Source: Flavobacteriales bacterium
Lineage (GTDB): Bacteria; Bacteroidota; Bacteroidia; UBA10329
Reading direction: 5' to 3'
Assembly (NCBI GenBank): GCA_021741155.1
Contig: JAIOYP010000011.1
Location: forward strand, 29,425 to 93,424
DNA length: 64,000 bases
Under the pieces are notes generated by a model. It saw only the letters and a program-made list of their open reading frames with translations, ran no database searches and was not told the DNA's origin. The number at the start of each line of letters is the position of its first letter. Position 1 is the first letter of the stretch. The position numbers were made by a program, and so were the translations under genes. Of this stretch, positions 8,505-16,859 are shown one piece after another.

Positions 8505-8620
8505 ACACAGAGATAATTTTGAGAAGATGAGATACACGGAGGAAAAATCTCTCTGTGTTCTCTGTGCAAGAAAAGAAATCCCTCTGTGAAACTCTCTGTA
8601 ATCTCCTTTAAACTCTGTGT
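8505..8620. repeat. Simple intergenic repeat of 'CTCTGTG' words
   Basis: The intergenic DNA before the acyltransferase is built from recurring CTCTGTGTT, CTCTGTGAA and CACAGAG words. It resembles, but does not match, the repeat at 14889-15010. No open frame of interest. Confidence 0.4.
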
Positions 8621-8623
8621 AAA

Positions 8624-9490
8624 TCATCTCTTCCAAAAGTCGTAAAAATTGAACCATTGGTTCGGGTATTTTCGCACCATTTTGTCCATTTCATCAACAT
8701 ACTTTGTGAGTAAAAGTTCAGGCGCCAATTTACCCGTAATCGGCTCCGTGGCGTAGAACGAATAATCGTACGTCCCCGTCTTAAAACCATAGACAAACGT
8801 CTTCGGAACATCAAACTTAGCAGCAATCGCAAACGGCCCGTACGGAAACTGCGCTTCCTGCCCCAAAAAATCACCCTTCAACGTGCGCATTCCTTCACGG
8901 TAACGATCACCATGAATACACACCAACTCCTTATTCAGCAACGCCTTGCTAATCAGAAAAACGTGCGAAATATCGTCCTTAATCGGAATCACATTAAACT
9001 TCCTACCGCCCGTAGTCTCATCAATGTGCTTCTTAATCTTCTGATGTTCCTCGTCATACATCACCACATTCACCACCCCGCCATAACCGCGCATCAAATG
9101 ACTGGCAATTTCCCAGTTACCCATGTGGCCCGAAATCAGAATGCCGCCCGTTTTGTTCTCCACCATATCCCTAATAATCTCAGCGCCATTGTGCGTCAGG
9201 TTAAAACGGTCCTTAATGCCCGAAGCCATCGCCACCTTATCAATAATCACCTGCCCAAAAACGTAGTACGTTTTATAGATATTCACCATGCTCTTCCACC
9301 ATCCGTAACCCAAACCTTGGCGATAATAGCGGTAAATCCATTTAGAAGACGACCACGAAAACAGGAAGAAATACAGCACCACAAAATGCAGGAACCCATA
9401 GGTAAAACCCATTCCCAAATTCCGCATAAAGAAGATGAAGAACCAGTAACCGAGGGCATTTCCCCTACTCTTTCCGCTCCATTCGCTCAT
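8624..9490 (-). CDS. Lipid A biosynthesis-type acyltransferase (LpxL/HtrB family)
   Basis: 288 residues with an N-terminal membrane anchor (FLHFVVLYFFLFSWSS). The acyltransferase block is GGILISGHMGNWEIASHLMR, where His and the GNWE motif fit the family's H-x4-D/E catalytic pattern. CIHGDRYREGMRTLKGDFLG and FPYGPFAIAAKFDVPKTFVY follow. In aryl-polyene and flexirubin loci these enzymes attach the polyene to a lipid carrier or glycerol backbone. It is the first gene of the minus-strand operon; no convincing promoter was identified upstream of 9490. Confidence 0.85.
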   Translation of the reverse strand: MSEWSGKSRGNALGYWFFIFFMRNLGMGFTYGFLHFVVLYFFLFSWSSSKWIYRYYRQGLGYGWWKSMVNIYKTYYVFGQVIIDKVAMASGIKDRFNLTHNGAEIIRDMVENKTGGILISGHMGNWEIASHLMRGYGGVVNVVMYDEEHQKIKKHIDETTGGRKFNVIPIKDDISHVFLISKALLNKELVCIHGDRYREGMRTLKGDFLGQEAQFPYGPFAIAAKFDVPKTFVYGFKTGTYDYSFYATEPITGKLAPELLLTKYVDEMDKMVRKYPNQWFNFYDFWKR

Positions 9491-9914
9491 AGCCGCGAAA
9501 TTAACAAGCTTGGCAACTTTACGAATACGCTGATTTGCGTGGTTTATCCTCAGCCGTCATTGCGAGTGAGGAACGAACGTGGCAATCTCCTGATAAACAA
9601 CGATTGTTCGGGCGTTCCCGCCATGCCAGTTTGGTCGGGTAAAATCGAAATTTGGTAGTTGGCGGTCGGGCTTTCCGCTATATCTTTTTTGCCCAAAAGC
9701 AAAAAAGGATGTCGCTCCAATCCCTAACGCACGCTACCTGCCATTGACAGGAATTCAGCAAGAACATTGGCATCTAAGAATAACCAGCGTGAAATTATTA
9801 GGACAAAAAATCGCCAACTTAAATAGTTGAAGATCGGTGCATTCGCATTGTCCACAGAACTCTGTCTATAACGGACGTTCTTTAAAAATTTTGCAAACCA
9901 CAGATTGAAGCTAA
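9491..9914. other. Gene-free stretch with a dispersed 'GTCATTGCGAG' repeat
   Basis: No supported gene. Positions 9556-9589 carry GTCATTGCGAGTGAGGAACG followed by a GTGGCAATCT end, a common Bacteroidota intergenic repeat. Relatives lie at about 41937-41993, 42295-42336 and 56982-57024. The rest (9660-9900) has no recognised feature. Confidence 0.5.
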
Positions 9915-10079
9915 CTATTTACGATTTTTTTTACCCTTTTCATAACCATCGTTATACTCATCAATCTCCTTGTTTTGCTTGGTTGTGTTAAACACTCCCA
10001 TCATGAAATCATTTGGTCTATTATAATCAGATTTCTGACCATCATCATGACCTTTTTCTTTAAAATCCTTTTTTGACAT
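9915..10079 (-). CDS. Small charged hypothetical protein (54 residues)
   Basis: Minus-strand frame from ATG (10079-10077) to TAG (9917-9915). It begins MSKKDFKEKGHDDGQKSDYN and ends NKEIDEYNDGYEKGKKNRK. It is very hydrophilic, with a mid-section FMMGVFNTTKQ. I do not recognise it. The strong amino-acid bias, a proper start and stop, and an otherwise gene-free setting make it plausible. It may belong to the mobile segment that carries the restriction-modification genes. Confidence 0.45.
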   Translation of the reverse strand: MSKKDFKEKGHDDGQKSDYNRPNDFMMGVFNTTKQNKEIDEYNDGYEKGKKNRK

Positions 10080-10231
10080 GGCAAAGGTTTTAATATTCAG
10101 AACGCCTACTTTATTTGGTTTTCGGCTTACCCAGCGACACCAAATTAAGCAGTAAACTTTTACTTATCCAATCAATCCGAATTGATTTTTTAGAATTTCG
10201 TGCTTTGCCCAATCCATTAGCTTTGCCGCCC

Positions 10232-10336
10232 ATGCCTCTCAACATCATAACCTTACATCCCGAACTGTTTTCTGGGCCATTTAGCCACAGTATTCTTAAA
10301 CGTGCACAAGACAATAGGCTTGGTGTAAACTGCTAA
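10232..10336 (+). pseudogene. trmD: 5' fragment resembling trmD (tRNA guanine-N1 methyltransferase)
   Basis: A 34-residue frame reads MPLNIITLHPELFSGPFSHS then ILKRAQDNRLGVNC and stop. This matches the TrmD N-terminus as I know it in Bacteroidota (MxxDIITxxPELLxxPFxHSILKRAxDKGL). TrmD is normally about 225-250 residues, and nothing after RAQDNRL continues the gene. The stop TAA overlaps the -7 box of the restriction operon. Either a gene remnant or a duplicated target left by insertion of the island; an intact copy would be elsewhere. Confidence 0.6.
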
Positions 10337-10341
10337 ATTTG
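10334..10341 (+). promoter_or_regulatory. Bacteroidota -7 element (TAAATTTG) for the R-M operon
   Basis: TAAATTTG matches the TAnnTTTG consensus exactly and lies 48 bp before the start of the restriction endonuclease gene. No clear -33 TTG at 19-21 bp was found. Confidence 0.5.
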
Positions 10342-10389
10342 TCGCAACGGAGAATTCAATAGAGGTCTGTTGTTTGAGTACCACCGAAC

Positions 10390-11031
10390 ATGAACAAAGT
10401 ATTTAACAGAGAAGAGCACGTTTACACCTCCGATGCCTTTGAGGAAATAATCAAAGACACCATTCGGTTCTTCAATGGCACGCCAGTTATCTCTTTACCT
10501 GCTCCCATTAAGTTTCATGGGACTGGTGTTTATGCCATATACTACATAGGCAAAAGCAAAATTTATCAAGAATTATCTCAAAAAAACAGGATTGAGTTCT
10601 CAATGCCCATTTATGTAGGCAAAGCCGTCCCGCGTGGATGGCGGCAGGCAAGAACAGAAAACCAAGCTGACAAGAACACATACGAACTCAATGGACGCTT
10701 GAACGAACATGCCAGAGGTATTGAACAGGCTAAAAATCTGAATTCCAAAGATTTTCATTGTCGTTTCATGATTTTGGAAAGTGCTGCAAGCAGCCTAATT
10801 GGAACAGTTGAAGCCGCACTCATAAGACAGTATAAACCTATTTGGAACACCCAAATTGATGGCTTTGGCAATCATGACCCAGGCAAAGGAAGATACAACC
10901 AGGCAAAATCTGAATGGGACACGTTACACCCTGGAAGACCTTGGGCAGACAAGTGTTTGGGAGAGGCTCCTGATGACAATAAGGTAGAGGAACGGGTTCA
11001 AACGTATTTCTCAAACTGGAAAGCCAAATGA
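10390..11031 (+). CDS. Eco29kI-like GIY-YIG type II restriction endonuclease
   Basis: 213 residues, the length of Eco29kI (214). The GIY-YIG core is visible: GVYAIYY (Tyr48), PIYVGKAVPRG (Tyr75), LNGRLNEHARG (Arg103, His107), IGTVEAALIRQYKPIWN (Glu141, Asn153). The C-terminal NHDPGKGRYNQAKSEWDTLH is also typical. These are the catalytic residues of Eco29kI shifted by one. The enzyme would cut specific DNA unless it is methylated. Eco29kI recognises CCGCGG; whether this homologue does is unknown. Its stop overlaps the methyltransferase start (ATGA), forming a two-gene operon. Confidence 0.88.
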   Translation: MNKVFNREEHVYTSDAFEEIIKDTIRFFNGTPVISLPAPIKFHGTGVYAIYYIGKSKIYQELSQKNRIEFSMPIYVGKAVPRGWRQARTENQADKNTYELNGRLNEHARGIEQAKNLNSKDFHCRFMILESAASSLIGTVEAALIRQYKPIWNTQIDGFGNHDPGKGRYNQAKSEWDTLHPGRPWADKCLGEAPDDNKVEERVQTYFSNWKAK

Positions 11032-12206
11032 GGTCTTTAGAGTTATTTTCTGGGGCAGGTGGATTGGCCGAAGGGCTGAAATTAGCTGGTTTCGACCATG
11101 TGGGTTTACTGGAATACAATAAAGATGCTTGTAATACACTTCGATATAATTTCCCACAATCAAAAATTTTCGAGCAGGACATCAAGACGTTCGACTATAA
11201 CCAACTTGATAAAATTGATCTAATCGGTGGTGGCCCACCATGTCAACCGTTTTCTTTGGGTGGAAAAGCACAAGGACAGAATGATAAACGCGATATGTTC
11301 CCGTATGCCATAAATGGAATTCGCAGACTAATGCCAAAGGCATTTGTGTTTGAGAATGTAAAAGGACTATTGAGACAGTCTTTTTCATCCTATTTCAATT
11401 ACGTTATACTCCAATTAACATATCCTGAAGTAACAATTTCCCAGAAAGAAACTTGGAAAAGTCACTTAGAAAGGCTGGAAAAGACACATACGAGCGGCTT
11501 TTATTTAGGGCTCAAGTACAACGTGGTTTACAGACTTATCAATGCTGCAAATTACGGTGTGCCACAAAAAAGGGAACGTGTCGTAATTGTGGGAATTCGA
11601 AGTGATTTGGGGCTTGAATGGTCTTTCCCTGAAGAGACGCATTCTGCCGAAAGATTATTTTGGGACAAGTTCGTAACAGCTGAATATTGGGACAAGAATT
11701 GCGTACCTATTAACCTGAGAGAAACGCCTAACGCTAACTTGATAAAAAAGATAGACCGTTTGAAAAATCAATTTGGGTTCTTCCCTCCAGAAACCCAACC
11801 TTGGATGACAACAAGAGAAGCAATTAATGATTTGCCAATCCCCAATTCAAAAAACAATAAAATCGAAGACCACGTTTATCGTAGTGGAGCAAAAGCTTAT
11901 CCTGGTCACACTGGAAGCTACATTGATGAACCTTCGAAAACGATAAAAGCTGGAGACCACGGTGTGCCTGGTGGCGAAAACATGATACGATTTGAAAATG
12001 GTGAGGTTAGATACTTTACCATTTTGGAGGCTAAAAGAATTCAGACATTCCCAGATGATTATTCAATAACTGGATCGTGGACAGAAGGAATGCGGCAACT
12101 CGGAAATGCGGTTCCTGTAAAGTTGAGCAATATCATAGGGAAAGAACTGCATCGCAAACTAAACTTTAGCAAGAGTTTTAGAAACACTGCTTCAGTCTCC
12201 ATTTAA
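11028..12206 (+). CDS. DNA (cytosine-5-)-methyltransferase of the Eco29kI-like system
   Basis: 392 residues with the C5-methyltransferase motifs in order: MRSLELFSGAGGLAEGLKLA (motif I), GGGPPCQPFSLGG (motif IV, nucleophile Cys72), FVFENVKGLL (motif VI), NAANYGVPQKRERVVIVGIR (motif VIII), and a C-terminal RQLGNAVPVKL (motif X). The target-recognition region lies between about 225 and 320. Its 4-bp overlap with the endonuclease gene means that nuclease and protective methylase are made together. Its base composition is more AT-rich than the pigment genes, which suggests transfer. Confidence 0.92.
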   Translation: MRSLELFSGAGGLAEGLKLAGFDHVGLLEYNKDACNTLRYNFPQSKIFEQDIKTFDYNQLDKIDLIGGGPPCQPFSLGGKAQGQNDKRDMFPYAINGIRRLMPKAFVFENVKGLLRQSFSSYFNYVILQLTYPEVTISQKETWKSHLERLEKTHTSGFYLGLKYNVVYRLINAANYGVPQKRERVVIVGIRSDLGLEWSFPEETHSAERLFWDKFVTAEYWDKNCVPINLRETPNANLIKKIDRLKNQFGFFPPETQPWMTTREAINDLPIPNSKNNKIEDHVYRSGAKAYPGHTGSYIDEPSKTIKAGDHGVPGGENMIRFENGEVRYFTILEAKRIQTFPDDYSITGSWTEGMRQLGNAVPVKLSNIIGKELHRKLNFSKSFRNTASVSI

Positions 12207-12563
12207 AAACACTTCCCCGCCCGAGCACGTGTTCCGCAGGATCAATTGTTTGGTTTACAACACGATCAGTTTGTAACTGATCTCTATACATCATCAACCA
12301 ACTATTCACTCCCTACCCCAAACCACCATCCCTTTGCGCCTCCGCGCCTTCGCGTGAAAAAAACTGAGCGTAGCGAACCGACCAACGAGAACACACGGCC
12401 ATGCCGTAATCTCCTCTTCTCCTTCTCTCTGCGTGAAAAAACCTGAGCGTAGCGAATCTCCTCCGTGCAACTCCACTTCCTCCATTCTCCTCTGTGCAAT
12501 AACCCCCATGAGCGCAGCGAATCCTCTACGAAATACCGCTTACAATAACTCCCACCTACCTCT
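12207..12563. repeat. Gene-free region with 'GCGTGAAAAAACTGAGCGTAGCGAA' imperfect repeats
   Basis: Between the methyltransferase and the next gene the DNA repeats GCGTGAAAAAA-CTGAGCGTAGCGAA at about 12354-12380 and 12431-12457, with a partial copy near 12510-12524. Open frames on either strand are artefacts of this repetition. Confidence 0.5.
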
Positions 12564-12571
12564 TACCTTTG
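12564..12571 (+). promoter_or_regulatory. -7 element TACCTTTG abutting the start codon at 12576
   Basis: TACCTTTG matches TAnnTTTG exactly. It ends only 5 bp before the ATG at 12576, so the message would have almost no leader, or the true start is further downstream. Confidence 0.4.
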
Positions 12572-12575
12572 CGCC

Positions 12576-12974
12576 ATGAAAAAAGACGAAGTTCCTCAAG
12601 ACGATGAGAACTTGTTTGAAGGCAAGTTCAAAGTGGTTAAATATGCCGTGGATGAAGACGGCAAGTACGGAACCGTTGGAAGTTCTGGTTGGGAACCCGA
12701 AAATGTGGTACTTAATCAAGCGTGGGATGAAATCAACAAGAAGGTTGAGGAGACGAAGATGAAGATTGAGGCAGGAGAACTGAGCCCCCTCGCCTACCAC
12801 ATGGAAAAGAACATTATGGATGTGGGCATGTTGAGCCAATACATGGATATTTCTAAACGAAATGTGAGCAAGCATTTGGAGCCAAGTGGCTTCAAGAGCT
12901 TGGACGAAAAAACCTTGAAGCAATATGCTGAGGTGTTCGATATTACGGTGCAAGAGCTGAAGAAGACGGAATGA
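12576..12974 (+). CDS. Helix-turn-helix-containing small protein
   Basis: 132 residues. The N-terminal half (KFKVVKYAVDEDGKYGTVGS) is acidic and unrecognised. The C-terminal half (LSQYMDISKRNVSKHLEPSG, then TLKQYAEVFDITVQELKK) has the pattern of an XRE-type helix-turn-helix. It overlaps the following BtrH-like gene by 4 bp. Similar genes open the second arm of Bacteroidota pigment loci, as I recall. A regulatory or scaffold role is possible; no operator was identified. Confidence 0.6.
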   Translation: MKKDEVPQDDENLFEGKFKVVKYAVDEDGKYGTVGSSGWEPENVVLNQAWDEINKKVEETKMKIEAGELSPLAYHMEKNIMDVGMLSQYMDISKRNVSKHLEPSGFKSLDEKTLKQYAEVFDITVQELKKTE

Positions 12975-13969
12975 TCATAGATTTTGAGCACCGCCAATCG
13001 GCACACTGCGAAACAGGCGTTATTTCTAACCTTATGCGGCATCATGGTCTCGATATTTCCGAGCCATTGGCGTTGGGAATTGGTTCTGGATTGTTCTTCG
13101 CTCACATGCCATTTATTAAGGTGAATGGCTTGCCTGTTACCACCTACCGTATCATGCCTGGAGATATTTTCAAGAAATTCTCGAAGAGAACAGGTGTTGA
13201 GATGAAACGAGAGAAGTTCTCATCGCCAGAAAAAGCAATGAACGCTTTAGACGCTTGTTTGGAACAAGGTCTGCCGGTCGGAATGCTCACAAGCGTATTC
13301 TACCTACCCTACTTGCCGCGTGCGTTTCGCTTCCACTTCAATGCACATAATATAGTGGTGTACGGAAAAGAAGGTGACGACTACTTGGTTTCTGACCCGA
13401 TTTTAGAAAAGACCGAAGTAATTGACCGCAGGATGCTGATCCGTGCTCGATTTGCCAAAGGAATGCCCAACACAAATGGTCGGATGTACTATCCAACGCA
13501 CGTTCCGCAAGATGTAGACATCAACGCAGCCATCATTAAAGGATTGAAATACACCGCCAAGGACATGGGAACCATTCCGTTGCCAATTTTCGGTGGGCGT
13601 GCCATTGGTTTCTTGGCTTCACGCGTAGCGAATTACGACAAGAAATACGGCAGAGAGGAAGCCAAGAAATACTTGGGGAATATTGTACGTATGCAAGAAG
13701 AAATAGGCACAGGTGGTGCTGGTTTCCGCTTCATGTTCGGGGCTTTTTTGCAAGAAGCTTCCACAAGATTGGGCAACCCGATATTGTATAAAAAGAGTTT
13801 GGAAATTACCAAGATTGGTGACCTGTGGCGCAACTTCGCTTATGATTGCGGTCGCATGGTAAAGGATAGAGCCGATGGCATGACGTACCAAGACTTGGCC
13901 GACCAACTCAACGATATTGGCAAGAAGGAAATCCTGTTCTTCCAGTCTATTCACAAAATGAAATTGTAA
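12971..13969 (+). CDS. BtrH N-terminal domain protein (butirosin biosynthesis H-like)
   Basis: 332 residues. The opening SAHCETGVISNLMRHHGLDI and EPLALGIGSGLFF are the BtrH_N signature, with the conserved Cys (about 14) and a later His/Asp (FNAHNIVVYG and DYLVSDP) that give a papain-like acyltransferase triad. BtrH transfers an acyl group from ACP to an amine in butirosin synthesis. The C-terminal part (GGAGFRFMFGAFLQEASTRL) is typical of the DUF4872-like extension. I infer acyl transfer from an ACP in the pigment pathway. Translationally coupled to the upstream gene. Confidence 0.75.
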   Translation: MIIDFEHRQSAHCETGVISNLMRHHGLDISEPLALGIGSGLFFAHMPFIKVNGLPVTTYRIMPGDIFKKFSKRTGVEMKREKFSSPEKAMNALDACLEQGLPVGMLTSVFYLPYLPRAFRFHFNAHNIVVYGKEGDDYLVSDPILEKTEVIDRRMLIRARFAKGMPNTNGRMYYPTHVPQDVDINAAIIKGLKYTAKDMGTIPLPIFGGRAIGFLASRVANYDKKYGREEAKKYLGNIVRMQEEIGTGGAGFRFMFGAFLQEASTRLGNPILYKKSLEITKIGDLWRNFAYDCGRMVKDRADGMTYQDLADQLNDIGKKEILFFQSIHKMKL

Positions 13970-14010
13970 GATTTAGGTTTGAGTAAAGAATGAAGATTAT
14001 TTATCTGTCC

Positions 14011-14070
14011 ATAGTCCATAGACCATTGCCAATAGTCGATTCGTACTGTCGACAATGGTCTATGGACTAT
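14011..14070. repeat. 18-bp perfect inverted repeat
   Basis: ATAGTCCATAGACCATTG (14011-14028) is exactly mirrored at 14053-14070 across a 24-bp spacer. It lies in the 150-bp gap before the ABC ATPase gene and could form a strong hairpin. The sequence type is common between Bacteroidota genes; no T-tract follows, so it is not a standard terminator. Confidence 0.6.
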
Positions 14071-14119
14071 CGACCTTGCTTCGAATACGCGTTTACTAAG
14101 CCAGTTTATTCCAAATAAA

Positions 14120-14872
14120 ATGGTAACAGAAACAAGGTTTTCAGCCATCGCCATATCAGACTTGGTGCATCAATACAATGGTGTAGCCCAACCTGCCGTC
14201 AACCATCTTAACCTGAGCATTCCGAAAGGGGCGTTTTACGGTTTACTTGGACCAAACGGTGCTGGAAAAACCACCACCATTTCCATTATCTGTGGCATTC
14301 TAAAACCTACTTCGGGCAACGTTTCCATTCTTGGAAAGGATTGGAAGACGGATGCTACAGCCATCAAGAAATCCATCGGATTTGTCCCGCAGGAAATCGC
14401 GTTGTATGATACCATGACGGCTACGGAGAACTTCAATTTCTTCGGACAAATGTTGGGATTGGATAGAAAGTCAATTGCTAAGAAAGCAGATGAATTGATG
14501 GAAGCCTTCGGGCTTTCGGAACATCGCGGAAAGCAGTTACAGAACTACTCAGGTGGCATGAAGCGAAGAGTGAACCTGATGGTGGCGCTGCTTCACGGTC
14601 CTGAAATCCTCATTCTGGATGAACCGACTGTGGGTATTGATGTGCATTCAAGGCACATGATTAACACGTACTTGAAGGAGCTGAATACGAACGGAATGAC
14701 CATCGTTTATACGTCTCATCAACTGGATGAAACAGAGAAGCTTTGCGATCAGGTTTGCATTATCGATAATGGAAAACTATTGATTGAAGGTTCAACAGCC
14801 GAACTCATTTCAGACGGACATAGCCTGCATCATCATTTCATTGAACTCACTGGAAAGCAGCTAAGAGATTAA
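14120..14872 (+). CDS. ABC transporter ATP-binding protein
   Basis: 250 residues with Walker A GPNGAGKTTT (about 49-58), Q-loop GFVPQEIALY, signature NYSGGMKRRVNLM, Walker B ILILDEPTVGID and an H-loop Val-Tyr-Thr-Ser-His. It belongs to the DrrA/NodI/CcmA group that pairs with ABC-2 permeases for export. The partner permease follows at 15014. I infer export of a pigment precursor or lipid. Confidence 0.92.
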   Translation: MVTETRFSAIAISDLVHQYNGVAQPAVNHLNLSIPKGAFYGLLGPNGAGKTTTISIICGILKPTSGNVSILGKDWKTDATAIKKSIGFVPQEIALYDTMTATENFNFFGQMLGLDRKSIAKKADELMEAFGLSEHRGKQLQNYSGGMKRRVNLMVALLHGPEILILDEPTVGIDVHSRHMINTYLKELNTNGMTIVYTSHQLDETEKLCDQVCIIDNGKLLIEGSTAELISDGHSLHHHFIELTGKQLRD

Positions 14873-14888
14873 TGAAAAAGACATTTTT

Positions 14889-14955
14889 TAAGCCACAGAT
14901 GCACGGATTTCCACTGATTTTAACACAGATTAATTTCTTTTTCTGTGCATCTCCA
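14889..14955. repeat. Dispersed repeat, 'GCCAC-GATGCACGG' family, copy 2
   Basis: Starts AGCCACAGATGCACGGATTT and ends with a degraded TCTGTGCATCT arm, as in the copies at 5586 and 63271. It fills the gap between the ATPase and permease genes, followed by CTCTGTGTAATAACTC words. Confidence 0.6.
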
Positions 14956-15013
14956 TTTCTCACATTCTCTCTGTGTAATAACTCTAATTCTCTTCTTCTC
15001 TGCGTGAAATAAA

Positions 15014-16297
15014 ATGAAACTCCTCGCATCCATAAAGAAAGAATGGCTGTTGCTTATCCGCGATAAAGGCGGTTTGGGCATCCTCTTCCTCATGCCAATG
15101 GTGTTGGTAGTTGTGATGGCCGTGGTGCAAGACGCCCCTTTCCGAGATTATCAAGAGCAACAAATTCCTGTGTTGTTTGTCAATAACGATAGCGGAGAAA
15201 TTTCTGAGCAAATCATGAAAGCCATTGAAGGTGGAAAGACCTTCTATGTGATTGATAGCCTCAACGGACAACGGTTAGATAGTACGCAATTAGCTAAGTC
15301 TATCAATGCTGGAGATTACCAAATTGGAATCATTGTAAATCAAGGACTTGGAAGCGAGCTAAAGCAAGTAGTTGATGCGCAAGTTGATGGCATGTTGGCT
15401 GGTCTAATGCCGGGCGATGAAGCGATAGAAGTAGAACAACCGAACCTCGAACCATACATCACACTTCTAGTTGACCCAACCACAAAACACACCTTTAGAA
15501 GCAGTATCAGAAGTGCCATCAAGCAATTTCTGAGTAAGCTAGAAGCCAAGATGATTGTGGATGGCCTGACCACCAAATTGGCCGAAATGACAGGCAAAAC
15601 GCCTAAGGTCGACCTTTCCTCAAACGGCATTGTCCAACTAAGAGAAACCACCGCCACAAGCACCATCATGGCTTCGGATGTAGCCAACAATTCCACGCAG
15701 CATAACGTTCCAGCTTGGACGGTCTTTGCCATGTTTTTCATCGTAATTCCTTTGGCTGGGAATATGGTCCGTGAGCGAACCGCAGGAACCATTGTCCGTC
15801 TGCGCACCATGCCCACAAGCATGTTCCATTTTTATGCTGGAAAACTGATGACTTACAGCACAGTCGGCTTACTTCAAGCTTTACTCATGATTAGCGTTGG
15901 ATTTTGGCTGATGCCGCTACTCGGACTTGCCCAACTTGACCTTGGAAGTGGCCTCATTCCCCTACTCTATGTTTCCGTTGTGGCTGGTTTTGCATCTACT
16001 GGCTACGGCCTTTTAATTGGTACAGCTTTTAAAACATTACATCAGGCTGCTATTTTCGGAACTGTTTCCGTGGTTATCATGGCGGCACTAGGCGGAATTT
16101 GGGTGCCATTATACATTATGTCCGACACCATGATTTTCATCGGTCACCTTTCTCCTATGAATTGGGCGATGGAAGCTTTTAATGATGTTTTTCTTCGTGG
16201 CGATGCCCTCCTCCAAATAATTTTCGGAACTGCTAAACTTTGGCTGTTCGGGGTTGTTTGCTTCGGAGCATCCCTGATTTTGGAACGGAACAGATAG
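15014..16297 (+). CDS. ABC-2 type transporter permease
   Basis: 427 residues. One membrane segment near the N-terminus (GGLGILFLMPMVLVVVMAV, about 17-36), a large extracytoplasmic domain (about 40-235), then about five membrane segments at the C-terminus (VFAMFFIVIPLAGNMV, ALLMISVGFWLMPLL, GLIPLLYVSVVAGFASTGYG, TVSVVIMAALGGIWVPLYI, LWLFGVVCFGASLIL). This is the layout of ABC2_membrane_3 exporters. It pairs with the ATPase at 14120. Confidence 0.88.
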   Translation: MKLLASIKKEWLLLIRDKGGLGILFLMPMVLVVVMAVVQDAPFRDYQEQQIPVLFVNNDSGEISEQIMKAIEGGKTFYVIDSLNGQRLDSTQLAKSINAGDYQIGIIVNQGLGSELKQVVDAQVDGMLAGLMPGDEAIEVEQPNLEPYITLLVDPTTKHTFRSSIRSAIKQFLSKLEAKMIVDGLTTKLAEMTGKTPKVDLSSNGIVQLRETTATSTIMASDVANNSTQHNVPAWTVFAMFFIVIPLAGNMVRERTAGTIVRLRTMPTSMFHFYAGKLMTYSTVGLLQALLMISVGFWLMPLLGLAQLDLGSGLIPLLYVSVVAGFASTGYGLLIGTAFKTLHQAAIFGTVSVVIMAALGGIWVPLYIMSDTMIFIGHLSPMNWAMEAFNDVFLRGDALLQIIFGTAKLWLFGVVCFGASLILERNR

Positions 16298-16310
16298 AAA
16301 ACCCGATTAC

Positions 16311-16514
16311 TCACAAATCGGTTTTGTCAATTCCTACCTGTTTCAGTATGCCATAGAATGTTCCTTTTGGCATGTCCTTACTTCCGTGCATCGGAACAAT
16401 CACCGTTTTTCAAGTAGCAGAATTGTAATAGACCTGATGGCTTCCTTTTGAGCGTTTGAAAATGAAACCGTGCTTCTCAAGCACTATTACAAGAAACTTG
16501 GCCGTCAGGTTCAT
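16311..16514 (-). pseudogene. hicA: hicA toxin gene with an internal TGA stop
   Basis: The minus frame from ATG (16514) reads MNLTAKFLVIVLEKHGFIFK then RSKGSHQVYYNSAT, then TGA at 16412-16410 (codon 35), then KTVIVPMHGSKDMPKGTFYG and ILKQVGIDKTDL to the stop at 16311. The two halves in one frame make a complete 67-residue HicA (dsRBD-like RNase toxin, with the catalytic GSHxxY). CGA to TGA is the simplest cause. The toxin is probably inactive. Its start overlaps the hicB stop. Confidence 0.8.
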
Positions 16515-16738
16515 GCGGTCAGATTGAGTGAATACTCCAGCGTAGAACTATCATCTGGAATTTCCTCGCCCCGAGATTGGAGTTCTTCAATGTACAACTC
16601 AATCGCCTCTTTAGCCATTTCAATCGCATGATCCACATTCTCCCCGAACGTAATGCACCCTGGCAATGCCGGAACAGTCACCGTGTATTGACCTTCGGCT
16701 TCCTTGTTCAAAAGCAATTTGTATGTCAGGTGTCTCAT
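16511..16738 (-). CDS. hicB: HicB-family antitoxin
   Basis: 75 residues in the compact HicB form: YKLLLNKEAEGQYTVTVPAL, PGCITFGENVDHAIEMAKEA and IELYIEELQSRGEEIP. This is the RNase-H-like partial fold that binds HicA. No C-terminal DNA-binding domain is present. It overlaps hicA by 4 bp. With the toxin disrupted it would be an orphan antitoxin. Confidence 0.88.
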   Translation of the reverse strand: MRHLTYKLLLNKEAEGQYTVTVPALPGCITFGENVDHAIEMAKEAIELYIEELQSRGEEIPDDSSTLEYSLNLTA

Positions 16739-16859
16739 CTTTGGTATGGTTTAAATGTGAACTTTCGAGTTTCAAAGATACGTGAAAACTGACCTTTACC
16801 CTTGCCTCGATCAATTCTCTCACGATCTTAGCGACCTGATTAACGAATTATCATTTGGA

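Noticed and set aside
8912..9658. 248-codon plus-strand frame opposite the acyltransferase
   Set aside because: His- and Asn-rich antisense shadow of a well-supported gene.
10111..10314. 67-codon minus-strand frame opposite the trmD fragment
   Set aside because: The plus strand matches a known protein family; the minus frame does not.
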